Part shown: in pieces, positions 27,110-38,428 of the stretch
Layout of the letters: every line of letters starts with the position of its first letter
How positions within the stretch are numbered: the first letter of the stretch is position 1
Origin: Rhynchonema sp. JSB1_4
Taxonomy: Eukaryota; Nematoda; Chromadorea; Monhysterida; Xyalidae
NCBI GenBank assembly: GCA_030248065.1
Contig: JASAMV010007895.1
Location: forward strand, 1 to 64,000
Length of the DNA: 64,000 bases
Reading direction: 5' to 3'
Made by a program: the position numbers and the translations under genes
Notes under the pieces: model-generated
Databases searched by the model: none
Told to the model about the DNA's origin: nothing
Seen by the model: only the letters and a program-made list of their open reading frames with translations

Positions 27110-28297
27110 TATTAGTGCTATCAGGTTTGAATATAAGAATTTAGAAACGTTCAGATAAACTTTGAGCACGAAATAAAATCGTCAATTCAATCGATTTTAC
27201 GCCAGAGAAGGCGATGTCTCGAAACTCAATTACCATTATTCAAACAAACAACATGTTTATGCACAAGTTGCTTGCAACATGACACTATAATGCAGTAATT
27301 CACAGGGCTTCATCAGAATTCTGTTAAATTCACATTTTCATAATCTTCAATAGTGGGCATAGATCACAAGTTACCCATTTGAAGTATCTCAAGAAACAGT
27401 CAACCCATCTATCACTGAATTTCGCTTCCATAATCTCACATGAATGCAACCTAACGAAGATAAAAAACACCGGCACTAAGTAACCTTTGAAATGAAATAG
27501 ATTAAAACGCTAGCATTTTCGCACCACATCTGCGTCCTACTATGTACAATATTTACGACAACATTGAGAAATCAAGTTAAAAAACGATCACAATCGAAAA
27601 AAGAGAAGAGACATCGAAATCGAAGAGTTGAACTCAACAAAACATATTATTTACAACAACACAATATGACAACAATAGCGCTAATGAGATGAAGCAGTGT
27701 AATGTTGACAAATTTTAGATCATGATAAACCTAACGTCATGGAGCCTGCTGCGGTGTGGCCCGGAAATGTTGCACTACGTTAGTAGATTCTGCCTTTCCT
27801 CTCAAGCCAGACAAAACAACATGATCGTGACTCAAATATTGTATCATTCACAGTAAGATCAGAAATGTCGCAACATATCAGACCACACCAAGCAAAACAT
27901 AATGCAAAACCAGAAGTCAACCATATCAGAAGTCAACCAGCCTAACCTGTAATTTCAATCTGTGCCTAAATATTACCGCGCGAGCACGATTATCGGATAG
28001 GGGATAGAAATGGTGCAGAATTCACGAAACCTTGCGAAAAAAACATGAGCAGAATTCACATGTACTGTCCCCTTCCTCTTCGTCATAGTGACATGATCTG
28101 GACCCCTCATTTTTGATCGCACTATATGCGGTGCGCAGGTGTGGCTGGAGGATATGACATTGCAAACCGGACGTAGAGCTCTCGGTCACGCACGATGGTG
28201 GAGGGTGACAGACAGTACGGCCACTATGCACTCTGCTCTGCTGTATAATTCGCACAATTTCGTGAACAACAAACACCCCATGATTAACTCTGAATCA
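27110..28297. other. Intergenic, VPS11 start to phosphatase stop
   Basis: AT-rich sequence holding the VPS11 5' flank and the phosphatase 3' flank. I see no further gene, repeat with clear ends, or RNA gene. Confidence 0.5.
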
Positions 28298-31200
28298 TCA
28301 CCTAATATCCTGCACATAGGGCCTGTCCAAGTCAATGCCATTGCCACCAATCGACGGAGTCACAACACCAGACGTGCCATCCAGAGTGTAACTGATGTTG
28401 GTGTAATCGGCCGACCGCGACGCTGCTTGGCGGTTCTGCAGTTATTGAAGGAATGTGGTGGCAAACGGAGTTGATTCGTTCAGGGACATATAATTTTTAG
28501 AAACATTTAGCTTTACGGTTAAAGCAATATCGAACGATATCACCGGATAAAACGTCCAATTTACTATATGTATTGCGCGTGTAACATTAACTGCTTTGAG
28601 CGCCACACTTCGCATGTGACATGACCAAGAAAAATTGAAAGGTCACCTGTGATGTGACAATGGGAAACTATTACCAACTTAATCAATTTAGGCAGCAGCC
28701 GCCCCCGGGCGACGATCAGGCGACAAAAGATTCTATATGGCTATTTCTCATACAAATGAGAATAACGAATAAAAACGGATGCCAGATTTTGACAGAGCAC
28801 ACACTAATTTACGTGCATGGTTTTATGCGTCACTGAGAGCAATAAACAAACAAACAGAGCACACACGCCTCGCATGCCAACTAGTCGAACAATGCAACCA
28901 AGTGCAAATGCCAAATGTACGGCCGTCCATATCCCACCTGTGCATCAATGCCAGCCTTCATCGTGTCCACAAAATGTCTGACAGCCACATAAATGAATTC
29001 ATACTGTTGCTCTGTCTGCACCATACCCGAACGTTGTTCACGCAACATGCGCACTGTTTGCGCGATATCGATTGCACAGCTCAGACCTGTGCAAAAGAAC
29101 ATATTTGAAAGCAAGATATTTTAATTGTTTTAGACATGACCCCGAAATATCAACGAAATATTCCATCATTTTATGTGACAAACTGCTGGTGAATAACTAC
29201 ATGAAAACGGGACCGGAGCTCGACGTCCGGTGTGAAATTTTCTCATGTCCAGCCTGTTCACCAAACATATGCGATGTGAAGCTTGATGACCGGATGAGCC
29301 TTCATTTTGGCAACACGTGCGACCCAAAGTTTACAACATTTACGTTGGTCGAAATTTGTGGCATATCAAATTTCTTCATGTCTACTACGAAAAAGTCACA
29401 TGCTAACCTAACTAAACAAATCCAATCCGAACAGCAAGTTAATGCCAGCCAAATAAATACTCACAAAGCAATAGTCGAAAAATACGTCCGGCTCCGACCA
29501 TCAACAAAACTCCACAATCAAGCCCACCAGCACCAACCTATTCGTTTTATCTGACTGACAATCAGATCGATCGCTATAATCGTACCCGTACGTCCGATAC
29601 CAGCACTGAAAATGAGGACGCAGATAAACAAAAACGATAAACTTTCAAAAATATAAAAAATAGTATAAACTGATCGTGATCATTAGTCGAACGCACCTGC
29701 AATGCACAATCACGGGTCCGGCGTCGAGCGGACATTGCTCAGCTGCACATTGATTCACTTTGTCCAGGAACATCAGCACCGAACCAGGATCTTGTGGACA
29801 GCCGTGATCCGGCCATTTCAGGAATTGCCAGTGGTAAACCTGAAAATCAGGCATAAATCTGCAATGGAAATAACAATGAACTAACTCCAACCGCTTCCAG
29901 ATACCCCAGAAGCTCTCATCAAAAATTACCATCTGCCACAAGAGCAAAAAAGCTCAAGAGCGGACAAGGAATGATACCTTGTATAACGATGGGAAAATTC
30001 CACAGTTGTTATCGAAATGAAACCTGGTCATTCAAACGTGTGACATCAACTGGCTTGTCATCTTGGTCTATGCTGGCGTGGTGGTGAGCAGTGGGGTAGG
30101 AAACCAAATGTCAATGGTGCGGGTGGAAAATGTTTTCCGCGAAGATACCAAAGTAACCGGCAAGTGGCCATCTTTCTTGTCCTACCTGTTTCCACGTGTT
30201 TTCAGAACACAGCAAACATATATCCAGCAAGTTCCCACCACCCACCGTTCTGGTGCATTCGTGTGGTTGTAATGTGTTATGCACATTGAACGTTCTCACA
30301 GCGTAATCTGTGGTTAATGTTTCATCGACTGATTCGACGTGAATCTCAGAGTGAATGCCGTATCGTTTCGTTTCATTCAAGTCCGGCCAATAGCGTATGC
30401 ATTTGGCCTGTGTAGAAAGATAGCCAATCTGTGTAGTGACTGACAACACCCCTCACGGTAAATTCGCGATTCATTTTTGTGCCAAACTGTTCATCACGGC
30501 TACACAAGTTTCGCAGCAGCCTAGGCTGTAACTGACAAACAGCTGATGTTTCATCGTGGTAGGATCTTGTAGAGGAGTGCACACATCAACAATGTGAGGG
30601 CATCTGACGAAGCACAAACCGCAAAACCCCTCAACATTAAAATTTAAAAAAAGGACGAGATTTCAGACGCAAACTGACCCTGGCCTTTTCGACCTCTCTC
30701 GTGGCCATGATAATAATTCTCGAGTTCTGCTGCCAGGTCATCCTCCACATGTCACCCACTGTGCTGGGCAGGCAGCCCTGGGTCGATATGTAATGCTTGT
30801 CGAGACCAGCCAATTCAGGGTATTCCGGTAGCACCTAGAACACGTACAGTATGTGGCGTGATTGGTTCTTTTTGATTTCTATTATAAGTGTTTCGTCGTG
30901 CCAATCATGACGAGCGATCATCGACCTTGGTTTTCTGTGGCCCAGTCACTGTAACGTGAAACATCAAGCCTACTTTCAATGAAATGTGAGTGAAGGTCAG
31001 TAAAATCTGACATGTATCAACACCAGAGAAAAACTTTCCTCGTTTTCAGCAACAGTCATTTAAAATTATTCTAGAGTGACAAATAAATCACAAAAAACGA
31101 CGAGGATTCACAGACCCTAATCAAATTGGCATTGATATAATCTGAGCCAGCCACTCCGGGCTCGGCATCATTCAGCACAATACGAGTGTGGTCATGCGGC

Positions 31201-33082
31201 ACGATGTTTTTGTATCGATTCTTTCGCACATTCTCCGGCCGACAGCCCTCTTTCCGGTCGAATAGACATTTGCGCGGGAATTGCGATTGTTCCAGATTCT
31301 GAAAAAAAATCATTTCTGAAAGAAATTCCACTTGGAACGTTGAACAGTTGAACAAACCTCGAACTCTTTCGATAACGGCCCTCTATCCAAGTTGGCGTCC
31401 GTGACCTTTGCTTTCGATGCGGGAACTCGCTCGAGAATATTGATGGCTGGGAAACGGGTTGCGGCCAGTGGCTGAACAATCAATCGGATTGTATTTTCCT
31501 GATCTTCTTTTTCATCAACAAAACTATCCGAGCACACAACCCAAATCTGTGTTGTGCAAAGTCACACACACACGAAACCGCAATTAGCTTGCCGCATTGG
31601 ACGCAGGTTCGGACAACGCTCATAAAACGAAAGCCGTTCTGGTTTAAAACATACAGAAAAACAATAACCGTTTTGAGATGCACCACATCACCGGTCGATT
31701 CAACCATGGGTGCAGCTTTGTAATGATCCAACAATTCCTGCAGCGTGTCAAACTGGTCACCGCCGCCGACATCGAATTTTCCATTCTGCAACGGCAAAAA
31801 GCATTGAGCGGATTTTCCGATTCAAACAGTGCAACAATAATCTCACATTTCTCTGCACCATAATGTGCGTGATTTTGTTCTCCAGTCTCACGCTGATCGC
31901 ATATTGGCCGGGACACGTCTGGCTCTCGCGAACCAGATAACTGCCGATTTTACCCTGAAAATATCAGTCATCCAAGATTTTCACAAATATCAAAAAATTT
32001 TACATTACCTGTTCCTGCAATATCCCCTCGGCCTCAAACCCAGCGATACCAACGTGGAACCACCTTTCAGACGTCAGGCCTGAACTCACAGCCGGGTGCT
32101 CGTCAGCGGTGCTGCCGGGGTGGATTATCGTTAGCGGCAATCTGAATATTGAATAAAAAATTTTTTGTTTCAAAGCTTCAAGATTTTTCACATCTGTTTG
32201 GTAGATGTTCACCCCACATTGGACCGTCACGACCTTGTAAGCCATATGATCCAGAATTTGTTACAACAGTTCCAAACTCTTGGCCACCACACAAAAAGAT
32301 TCGCTGAATGAATAACTGCAGTTATTTCTGTATTTTCTGTTGGATTGTTACTAACAAGTGTGGCTTCCAGCTCCCTAAACTCTATGCCGAATCCGGAACA
32401 TTTGGCGGCCATGCCAGTTTTAGAACGGACGGACGAAAACAACTGACCACTCACTTCAACGTAATTTCCTCGCCACTTTTCTCCTGCAGTTTATTCTCCA
32501 TGTAATATTGTATGAGTTCAGTGAGCGTCGCGAACTTTTCTCCACCGTACAGATCGAGAAAGTCACCCGTTCGTTGGATACGAATGTGCGTCACGCGGCC
32601 ATTGCGTCTGTGACAGTAGACTTGAGTCGGTATTCATTGTCAACAACAATGACAAACAAGGCAAAAAACAATCAAATCAAGTATGTCTGATGATACTGTT
32701 CCGTCTCAGAGCACCAGGTAGCAACAGGTTTACGTTCAAAATGTGCAAAGTGGCGTTCAAAACTTGTGTTTCTGATTCTGATGTACTCGTCACTCATTTT
32801 TTGACGAGATTTTCTCACTTGTCTATAGAGTGTCTGGGTGTCGCCATTGGCACACACCCCAAATGCCCCATCCCAGCCGCGACATCCAGATCCACCAGCT
32901 ATGAATCTCACAAAACGGCCAAACCGAGCCGACCTGACCGACAACGAGTAATCGCCGGGCGTGTTCATGCTGGGTCGAGCCAGAAAGCTGCCATCGGCAC
33001 CGTGATCGAACAACAAACGCTCGGCGTCCTCGCCCGACACGTTGTAGTAGAAGTTCGACAATCTGAAAACAGAATAAAACAT
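28298..33082 (-). CDS. PTPN11: SHP2-type tyrosine phosphatase, SH2-SH2-PTP (13 exons)
   Basis: This is a cytosolic non-receptor tyrosine phosphatase of the SHP2/corkscrew/ptp-2 group that acts downstream of receptor tyrosine kinases. Exons are 32934-33062 (plus start), 32455-32607, 32009-32141, 31847-31954, 31669-31785, 31358-31471, 31116-31298, 30679-30834, 30246-30407, 29697-29839, 29538-29605, 28938-29086 and 28298-28435. The N-SH2 has GSFLARPS, the C-SH2 has SERWFH and GSYLVRES. The PTP domain has [20 protein letters not shown], the catalytic loop [10 protein letters not shown] split by an intron after HC, and the Q-loop QRSGMVQTE. The tail keeps a YTNI motif, the Grb2-type site. The start is uncertain: either ATG at 33082 read straight through, or a small unseen first exon joined at the TTTTCAG acceptor (33063). 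The usual tryptophan at the start of the N-SH2 is Asn here. Confidence 0.93.
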
Positions 33083-33986
33083 TCAGCGGACGCACAAGCA
33101 CAAATGCTGGAACTTATGAAGTGTTTGAACCGGTGTGAGCCGGGCCGAGTTCGTCCCGCTTTCGTTTTTTAAAAATGTTGGTCCCCCGCTGCCAATAGAA
33201 CTTCGGCCTTTGGCTTTTCATGGCAGTCCACCCACAAAAAATTCTACTAAAGGTTCCACTTCAAGTTGAAGTTTTGATGCTTTCGCCAAACCCTGACCAC
33301 CTGTTTCCAAAGTAAATGTGGCCTTGGCCTTATGCCTCCATTTTTGGGGTGCTTTCACTGGCGCCACAGTGACCAGTGACTAAAATAAAAATTACGGCAA
33401 TTCGTATTTTCGGAGAAAAGCGGTTTGTTTGGGAAAGACTCTTTTTTGTAATTTTCAGGCGTTTCAGACCTTTTTAAGCCGATTTGATATCATGGGGTTC
33501 GAACCCTCACAAACATATTTCGCAAGTTTCGGCCAAAAAACACATTTTCTCAGAAAAAATAAATTACCGTTAAATGTCGGCTCTAATTTAGTGAAAGGGA
33601 ATACGTACGGCATATCACAGGCGGAGGCGGCACACGCAAAACACACCAACGAACCTGATGCTCATCTTGTTTGGCGAACAGCCTGCGTCCGCAAACCCTC
33701 GACGCTCTCGTCACACGATTTTTCAACTTTCAGCACTCTGGATCAGCACGCCAATGATGCAGTTTAATAAATCGGGGGGCGACCAATGAGGTAAAATAGG
33801 AAACTTGTGCTCAGATGATCGTCGGTCAGTCCCTGCTCGCTGCTTCGTTGTTGGCCCGGCCACCGGCGTGCCGTCTCCCGAGTCCGAGAACGTAATTATT
33901 TTCTATATAACTGACTCGTCGGTCTTCACATAATTCGGCTGTGCTGCTCCACTAGTCCACTCTACCTTATCACAATGTTTCCATTC
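33083..33986. other. Intergenic, 5' flank of the phosphatase gene
   Basis: No coding region is supported. A first exon of the phosphatase gene could lie here but I cannot identify it. No complete repeat is visible. Confidence 0.4.
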
Positions 33987-34294
33987 CAGTGTAGTTCCTG
34001 GTCCGGCGCGGCGGTTAGTGTACCTACCCCTTTTTTCCGTGCGGCGGTTAGTGTACCTCCCTGGGGGGGAATGGGGGGGAAGACCCAAATTCAGGAAAAG
34101 GTCACTTTTTGAGGTAGAAAATTTGACCGATTTTTGCCCCTTTTTGGAAAAAATTCTCCATAAAAAGGGTATTTTGGCGACTTTTGACAACACTGACCTA
34201 AAAATCACCCAGGCCTAAAAATGCCAATTTTAGGCCTAAAAATGCCGATTTTAGGCAAAAATTGAGGCGGTTAGTGTACCTGACGCGGCGGTTA

Positions 34295-34700
34295 CCGTAT
34301 TGTCGGAAATAGAACCCCCCATTAATTGACCCCCCCATTAAATGAACCCCCCCTAAATGGCTCGAAATCAAAAATATAACCCCCCATTAATAGAACCCCA
34401 CCCCCAACCTTCACCGTACCACAGATTAGTGGTATGGTAGGGCTGTGTTGTTGTGTCAAACGTTGTTTAAGCTTGCGTGCACAACAGAATACAGCTTTTT
34501 AAGCGTAATTGCCGCTGTTGAAGTTAGAAAATACCGAAAACAAGCCATTTTTATGGGCATTATTAACAATGATTTTTTTCGTCGGGGGGCCAAATGAAAA
34601 ATATAACCCCCCCAATAATTGACCCCCCCATAAATTGAACCCCCCCAAAATGACCCCAGTGAAAAAATAGACCCCCCGGGTTCTATTTCCGACAATACGG
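34295..34700. mobile_element. TA-flanked element, AACCCCCC array (copy 1)
   Basis: The ends CCGTATTGTCGGAAATAG and its complement are flanked by TA on both sides (34293-34294, 34701-34702). The interior consists of AACCCCCC/TAGAACCCCCC repeats near both ends. It is nested in the hAT element and abuts the next element, sharing a TA. Confidence 0.85.
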
Positions 34701-34702
34701 TA

Positions 34703-35117
34703 CCGTAAAAACCTAAATACAGCCCCCCCCCCTTAATACAGCCCCCCAAAAAGGGGTCAGTGAATTAATAGAGCCCCCCCCCCGGAATAGAGCCCCTCCT
34801 AAGTAACATCCCCTATACAGTAGTGTATTAAGGCTTGATAGTGGTGCACAGGTACATTTATGCACGTTTGTTATTCGTTCAGAGCACATAATATGCCTCT
34901 AATTGACGAATAGACACGAATAAATGCGAGAACAAGCGAAAAAACATCCTTTCAAACCCATTTTTAGGGGTTTTTTGGGGTATTTCTGGGAACAATTTTT
35001 CAGGTTCTGGTCAGTGAATTAATAGAGGCCCCCCGGAATAGAGCCCCCCCGTAATAGAGCCCCCCAAAATGGGGTCAGTGAATTAATAGAGCCCCCCTTC
35101 TATTTAGGTTTTTACGG
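34703..35117. mobile_element. TA-flanked element, ACAGCCCCCC array (copy 2)
   Basis: The ends CCGTAAAAACCTAAATA and its complement are flanked by TA (34701-34702, 35118-35119). The interior has many copies of AGCCCCCC and the phrase GGGGTCAGTGAATTAATAG, first in one orientation and then the other. It belongs to the same family as 35409-35818. Confidence 0.85.
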
Positions 35118-35327
35118 TAGTGTACTAGTGTACCTTGGTCGCGGCGGTTAGTGTACCTTAGGGGGGGACCCCCTCCCCCCAGGAACTACACTGTTCCATT
35201 CCAACGACAGTCTGTGTCTGAATGAAAGCGCAAACGCGTTGTCTTTGACTTTTTTAATTTCTAGTTTCTGCTCCACTTTTTCTGCAGCGGCAGTGCAGTT
35301 AGTGAGGGGTTCCCCTTCGGGTACGCC

Positions 35328-35370
35328 TATACTTGCGTATTTTTCCGCAAAATATATTTATGGAAAACCC
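35328..35370. mobile_element. Partial end of the 13706-14101 element family
   Basis: TATACTTGCG followed by TATTTTTCCGCAAAATATAT matches the right end of the element at 13706-14101. No second end is seen. Confidence 0.45.
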
Positions 35371-35408
35371 CCCAAGTACTACCCTGGCTGCACCAGTGAA
35401 AACAAGTA

Positions 35409-35818
35409 CCGTATTCCCTAAAATAGAGCCCCCCAAAAAATAGAGCCCCCTAAAAGGAGTCAGTGAAAAAATACAGCCCCCCCAACAAGGAATTCCCCGC
35501 TTGGGGGTCGTAAAGTCAAGTTCTTGTATAAGACACCTTGTGTACAACGTTTGTGGTTGAGTATATGATGACGTAAAGCCTTTTATGGAAGATCTGCACC
35601 TAAAAACACTCAATAATGACCAGTAACACGGGGCGCCCAGTAACACCCTGACAGAACTCCATTTTAGAGGTATTTTTTGGAACATTTTTTGAGATTTTGG
35701 GCAGCGAAAAAATACAGCCCCCCCCCCCAAAAAAAAATAGAGCCCCCCAAAAATACAGCCCCCCCTAAAAGGGGTCAGTGAAAAAATACAGCCCCCCCTT
35801 GTATTTTAGGTTTTACGG
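35409..35818. mobile_element. TA-flanked element, AGCCCCCC array (copy 3)
   Basis: The ends CCGTATTCCCTAAAATA and the complement of CCGTAAAACCTAAAATA are flanked by TA (35407-35408, 35819-35820). The interior has runs of AGCCCCCC and GGGGTCAGTGAAAAAATAC, as in 34703-35117. Confidence 0.8.
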
Positions 35819-35887
35819 TATTCTGCAGAAAATATTCGAATTTTTTTCAGTTTTTTGGACTTTTTCAGTTTTCGGCCCTTGAAAATT

Positions 35888-35988
35888 GGCTGACCGGGCC
35901 GGGCCGGGCCGGGCCGGCCTGCAGCCCTCCACCGGGCCGGGCCGGACTTTTCGCCGACCGGGCCGGGCCGACTTTACCCGGCCCGTTT
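35888..35988. repeat. GGGCCGG array
   Basis: Consecutive and spaced copies of GGGCCGG/CCGGGC with CCGACTTTACCCGGCCCG. It is similar in wording to 11750-12065. Only an interior is seen, without paired ends. Confidence 0.6.
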
Positions 35989-36643
35989 CCGATCTCTGAC
36001 GAAAGGAATTGTGAAAAGAATGAAACAGACCAGATTTTTAGGAGCAGCAGCAGTCAACGCATGTCGCACCAAACAAACGAAGGAGAATTTGATGACGGTT
36101 ATTTTATTAATATTCAATTGGTCTGAAAGAGATAAATAATAATGTAGCAGAGATTTAGCAAGGTGTGACCGACGAATGAGTAAAGGCAAACTACACCAAC
36201 ACGAGCCCGATTTCGAAGGTGTTGTGTACTCAAAACGAATAGAAAGAGAAAATTATCATGCTCCACTTTGTAATCTTCAACGCGTGTGTTATTTCCCAAA
36301 TCAGCAGCAAATGTTTCACTATTCTGCCAGTGGCGAAATCGAGCTCATGTTGGTGTCGTTTGCCTATAAGAATTAATTAATGGTTGAAGTGAAATTTGAC
36401 AGCACCTGTCGCCGTTGTGCACGTGTCCGTCGTCACCCAAGCGCGCACAATTCCGCAAAGGTAAGCAGATTGCGGAATGCAAAAATTTACCATTCCGCAT
36501 TTATCTGCTCACCAATTTCCGCATTCCGCATTTATCTAATCGCAGCCTAACCGGTGGGTTGCTGTAAGCCGTCATACCGTACCGTAGTCCACCGATCACC
36601 TTCGGTGATGATGTTTAACGACACTGACAATCCCTTCATGTTA

Positions 36644-36949
36644 GGGCTCCACCAGATAGACCCGAAACCCGAAACCCGAAATATAATTTTTTTCTATGTC
36701 CATGTTTCGGGTTTCGGGTTTTGAAAAAAAAACCCGAAACCCGAAACACGCAGCATGATAATCGAAAATGTTTCGACTGACTGTATAAATTGTTCACGTC
36801 AGCTACAAGTGGCAAGACCGAAACATTTTCGATTATCAAGCCTTGTATTTCGGGTTTCGGGTTTTTTTTCAAAACCCGAAACCCGAAACATGGACATAGA
36901 AAAAATTTATGTTTCGGATTTCGGGTTTCGGGTCTATCTGGTGGAGCCC
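36644..36949. mobile_element. Harbinger-like fold-back element, CGGGTTT array
   Basis: The ends GGGCTCCACCAGATAGACCC and its complement are flanked by TTA (36641-36643, 36950-36952). The interior is tandem CCCGAAA in one half and TTTCGGG in the other, plus two inverted copies of a segment with GAAAATGTTTCG. The 3-bp TTA duplication fits PIF/Harbinger elements. The whole element folds into a hairpin. Confidence 0.85.
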
Positions 36950-37837
36950 TTACAGTGCAACGGAATACCACGTCAACCGTTTGTGCACTTGAAAGGTGTG
37001 ACACATCAGCCAGCCGCTTTGGTTCACAGCCGTTTGGGACGTGCGGAATGGAAGCACGTGAGCTGACACCTCCGACACCCACTAACACTGCATTTGCCAT
37101 TAACCAGTGTATGATGGCTGGGCGGTGGCAATGGCACGCAATCCGACTCCCACATCCTTGAGCACTCCATTTCGCTCCAATCCGACTTCCAAGGAGACTC
37201 CATCGTCCGCTTGGCAATGGCTGACTTCGAAAGAGGAATGTGGTATCCCTCAACCCGAGCGTGTCGAAGTTTGTTTGTTTGCTTCTCATTTGTTGCTCAT
37301 AAACGTTTAACAATAAAGGTACTAAGCATACAGGGAGTACTTGGTAATTACAGTATACGTCAGGTGCAGTGGGATTACAGGATCGCGCCGCCGGTGCTTG
37401 TCCTTACAACTGATAGGGGCGGGTTAAGGGGGGGGGGGCGCCATACCGTAATCCAGTGCCAAAATTCGGAGACACACTGACTCCCGGCAGGAGACTGCGA
37501 ACAAACTGTACGGTAATAATCACAACAAACATTACGGTAATAGTAAAAATGTTCGCTTCACCATCACTGCTTCATGTCACTCCAAGTCTGTGTCTTTCCT
37601 TGGTCATCCCAAATGTGCAAGAGAAACGTGCGAAATGACGGCTCGCATATGCTGACTATTTTTCGATAAAAAAACAAAAATAATAAGACACTATCGCACG
37701 TTCACGCCAACGCCAATAAACATTACTTTTGATGAAGCCACTCACTAACTGTTATCAGGGAAAACGGTATCTGTGTTGATAGGTGCTAAACGACGATCTA
37801 ATGCAACAAAAGGTAAGCGGTTGGACCCAGACAGTAA
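36950..37837. other. Intergenic
   Basis: No gene is supported. A short G run (37430-37438) and ordinary mixed sequence only. Confidence 0.4.
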
Positions 37838-38078
37838 AGGTGGAGTTATACTTGTCCTCATGTGGACATTTTGTCCGCATGGACAAATCTTTGTTCGGGT
37901 CGTATTTTGTCAATTGTTGAAACTTCAGCTTTGACCAGCATACTAGTTGTTCCCCCAGACCTGCTCAACAACTGTTACGATTTGCGAAGCTATTGAGCCA
38001 ACCAATTGCAAAATATCATCAATACAAAGTTTTGTCCATGCGGACAAAATGTCCACATGAGGACAAGTAACTCCACCT
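37838..38078. mobile_element. Harbinger-like MITE, family AGGTGGAGTTA (copy 1)
   Basis: The ends AGGTGGAGTTATACTTGTCC and its near-complement are flanked by TAA on both sides (37835-37837, 38079-38081). Long arms contain ATGTGGACATTTTGTCCGCA. Other copies are at 47690-47939 and 63598-63849. Confidence 0.9.
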
Positions 38079-38428
38079 TAAGATGTCAGCTTAATTGTCA
38101 TGGGTTGTCACAGTTGATCACGATAAGTTCATAAGCCTACACAAACATACACAAAGAAGTTGTTATTCTAAACTCTAAACTTGACAGTAGTCCGTGATCA
38201 ATCCTTGCCACTCATTTACGATTTACGATACTAGACACCTTTGATTACGCAGTTCCCACCCACCCGTCTAGTAATTGTGGTTGATCGCTGTTTTGACGAG
38301 GCGCCACAACTTGTTAAAAATCAGCTAATATTATTTTTTAGACGACGCCTTTGCAATCTCAGCCACAACTATTATAGAAACATTTTAAATCTGAAACAAC
38401 TTCACCACCCTGACATCTGCAGTCCGCC

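Larger units (their letters stand above)
33987..35193. mobile_element. Non-autonomous hAT element with two nested insertions
   Basis: The ends are CAGTGTAGTTCCTGG and CCAGGAACTACACTG, flanked by a perfect 8-bp duplication TTCCATTC (33979-33986 and 35194-35201). Inside each end the phrase GCGGCGGTTAGTGTACC recurs. Two TA-flanked elements (34295-34700 and 34703-35117) are inserted in its centre. Related copies are at 57634-57865 and 58431-58822, with a remnant at 51389-51452. No transposase is encoded. Confidence 0.93.

Noticed and set aside
28022..28276. Open frame downstream of the phosphatase stop
   Set aside because: The phosphatase tail ends properly at 28298 with the YTNI exon. This frame has no splice link or family feature.
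33429..33767. 112-codon plus-strand open frame in the phosphatase 5' flank
   Set aside because: No domain, no splice context and ordinary composition. It is probably chance.
36644..36949. Telomere-like TTTCGGG tandem repeats
   Set aside because: They are confined within a transposon with a TTA duplication and mirrored in its two halves, so not an internal telomere.
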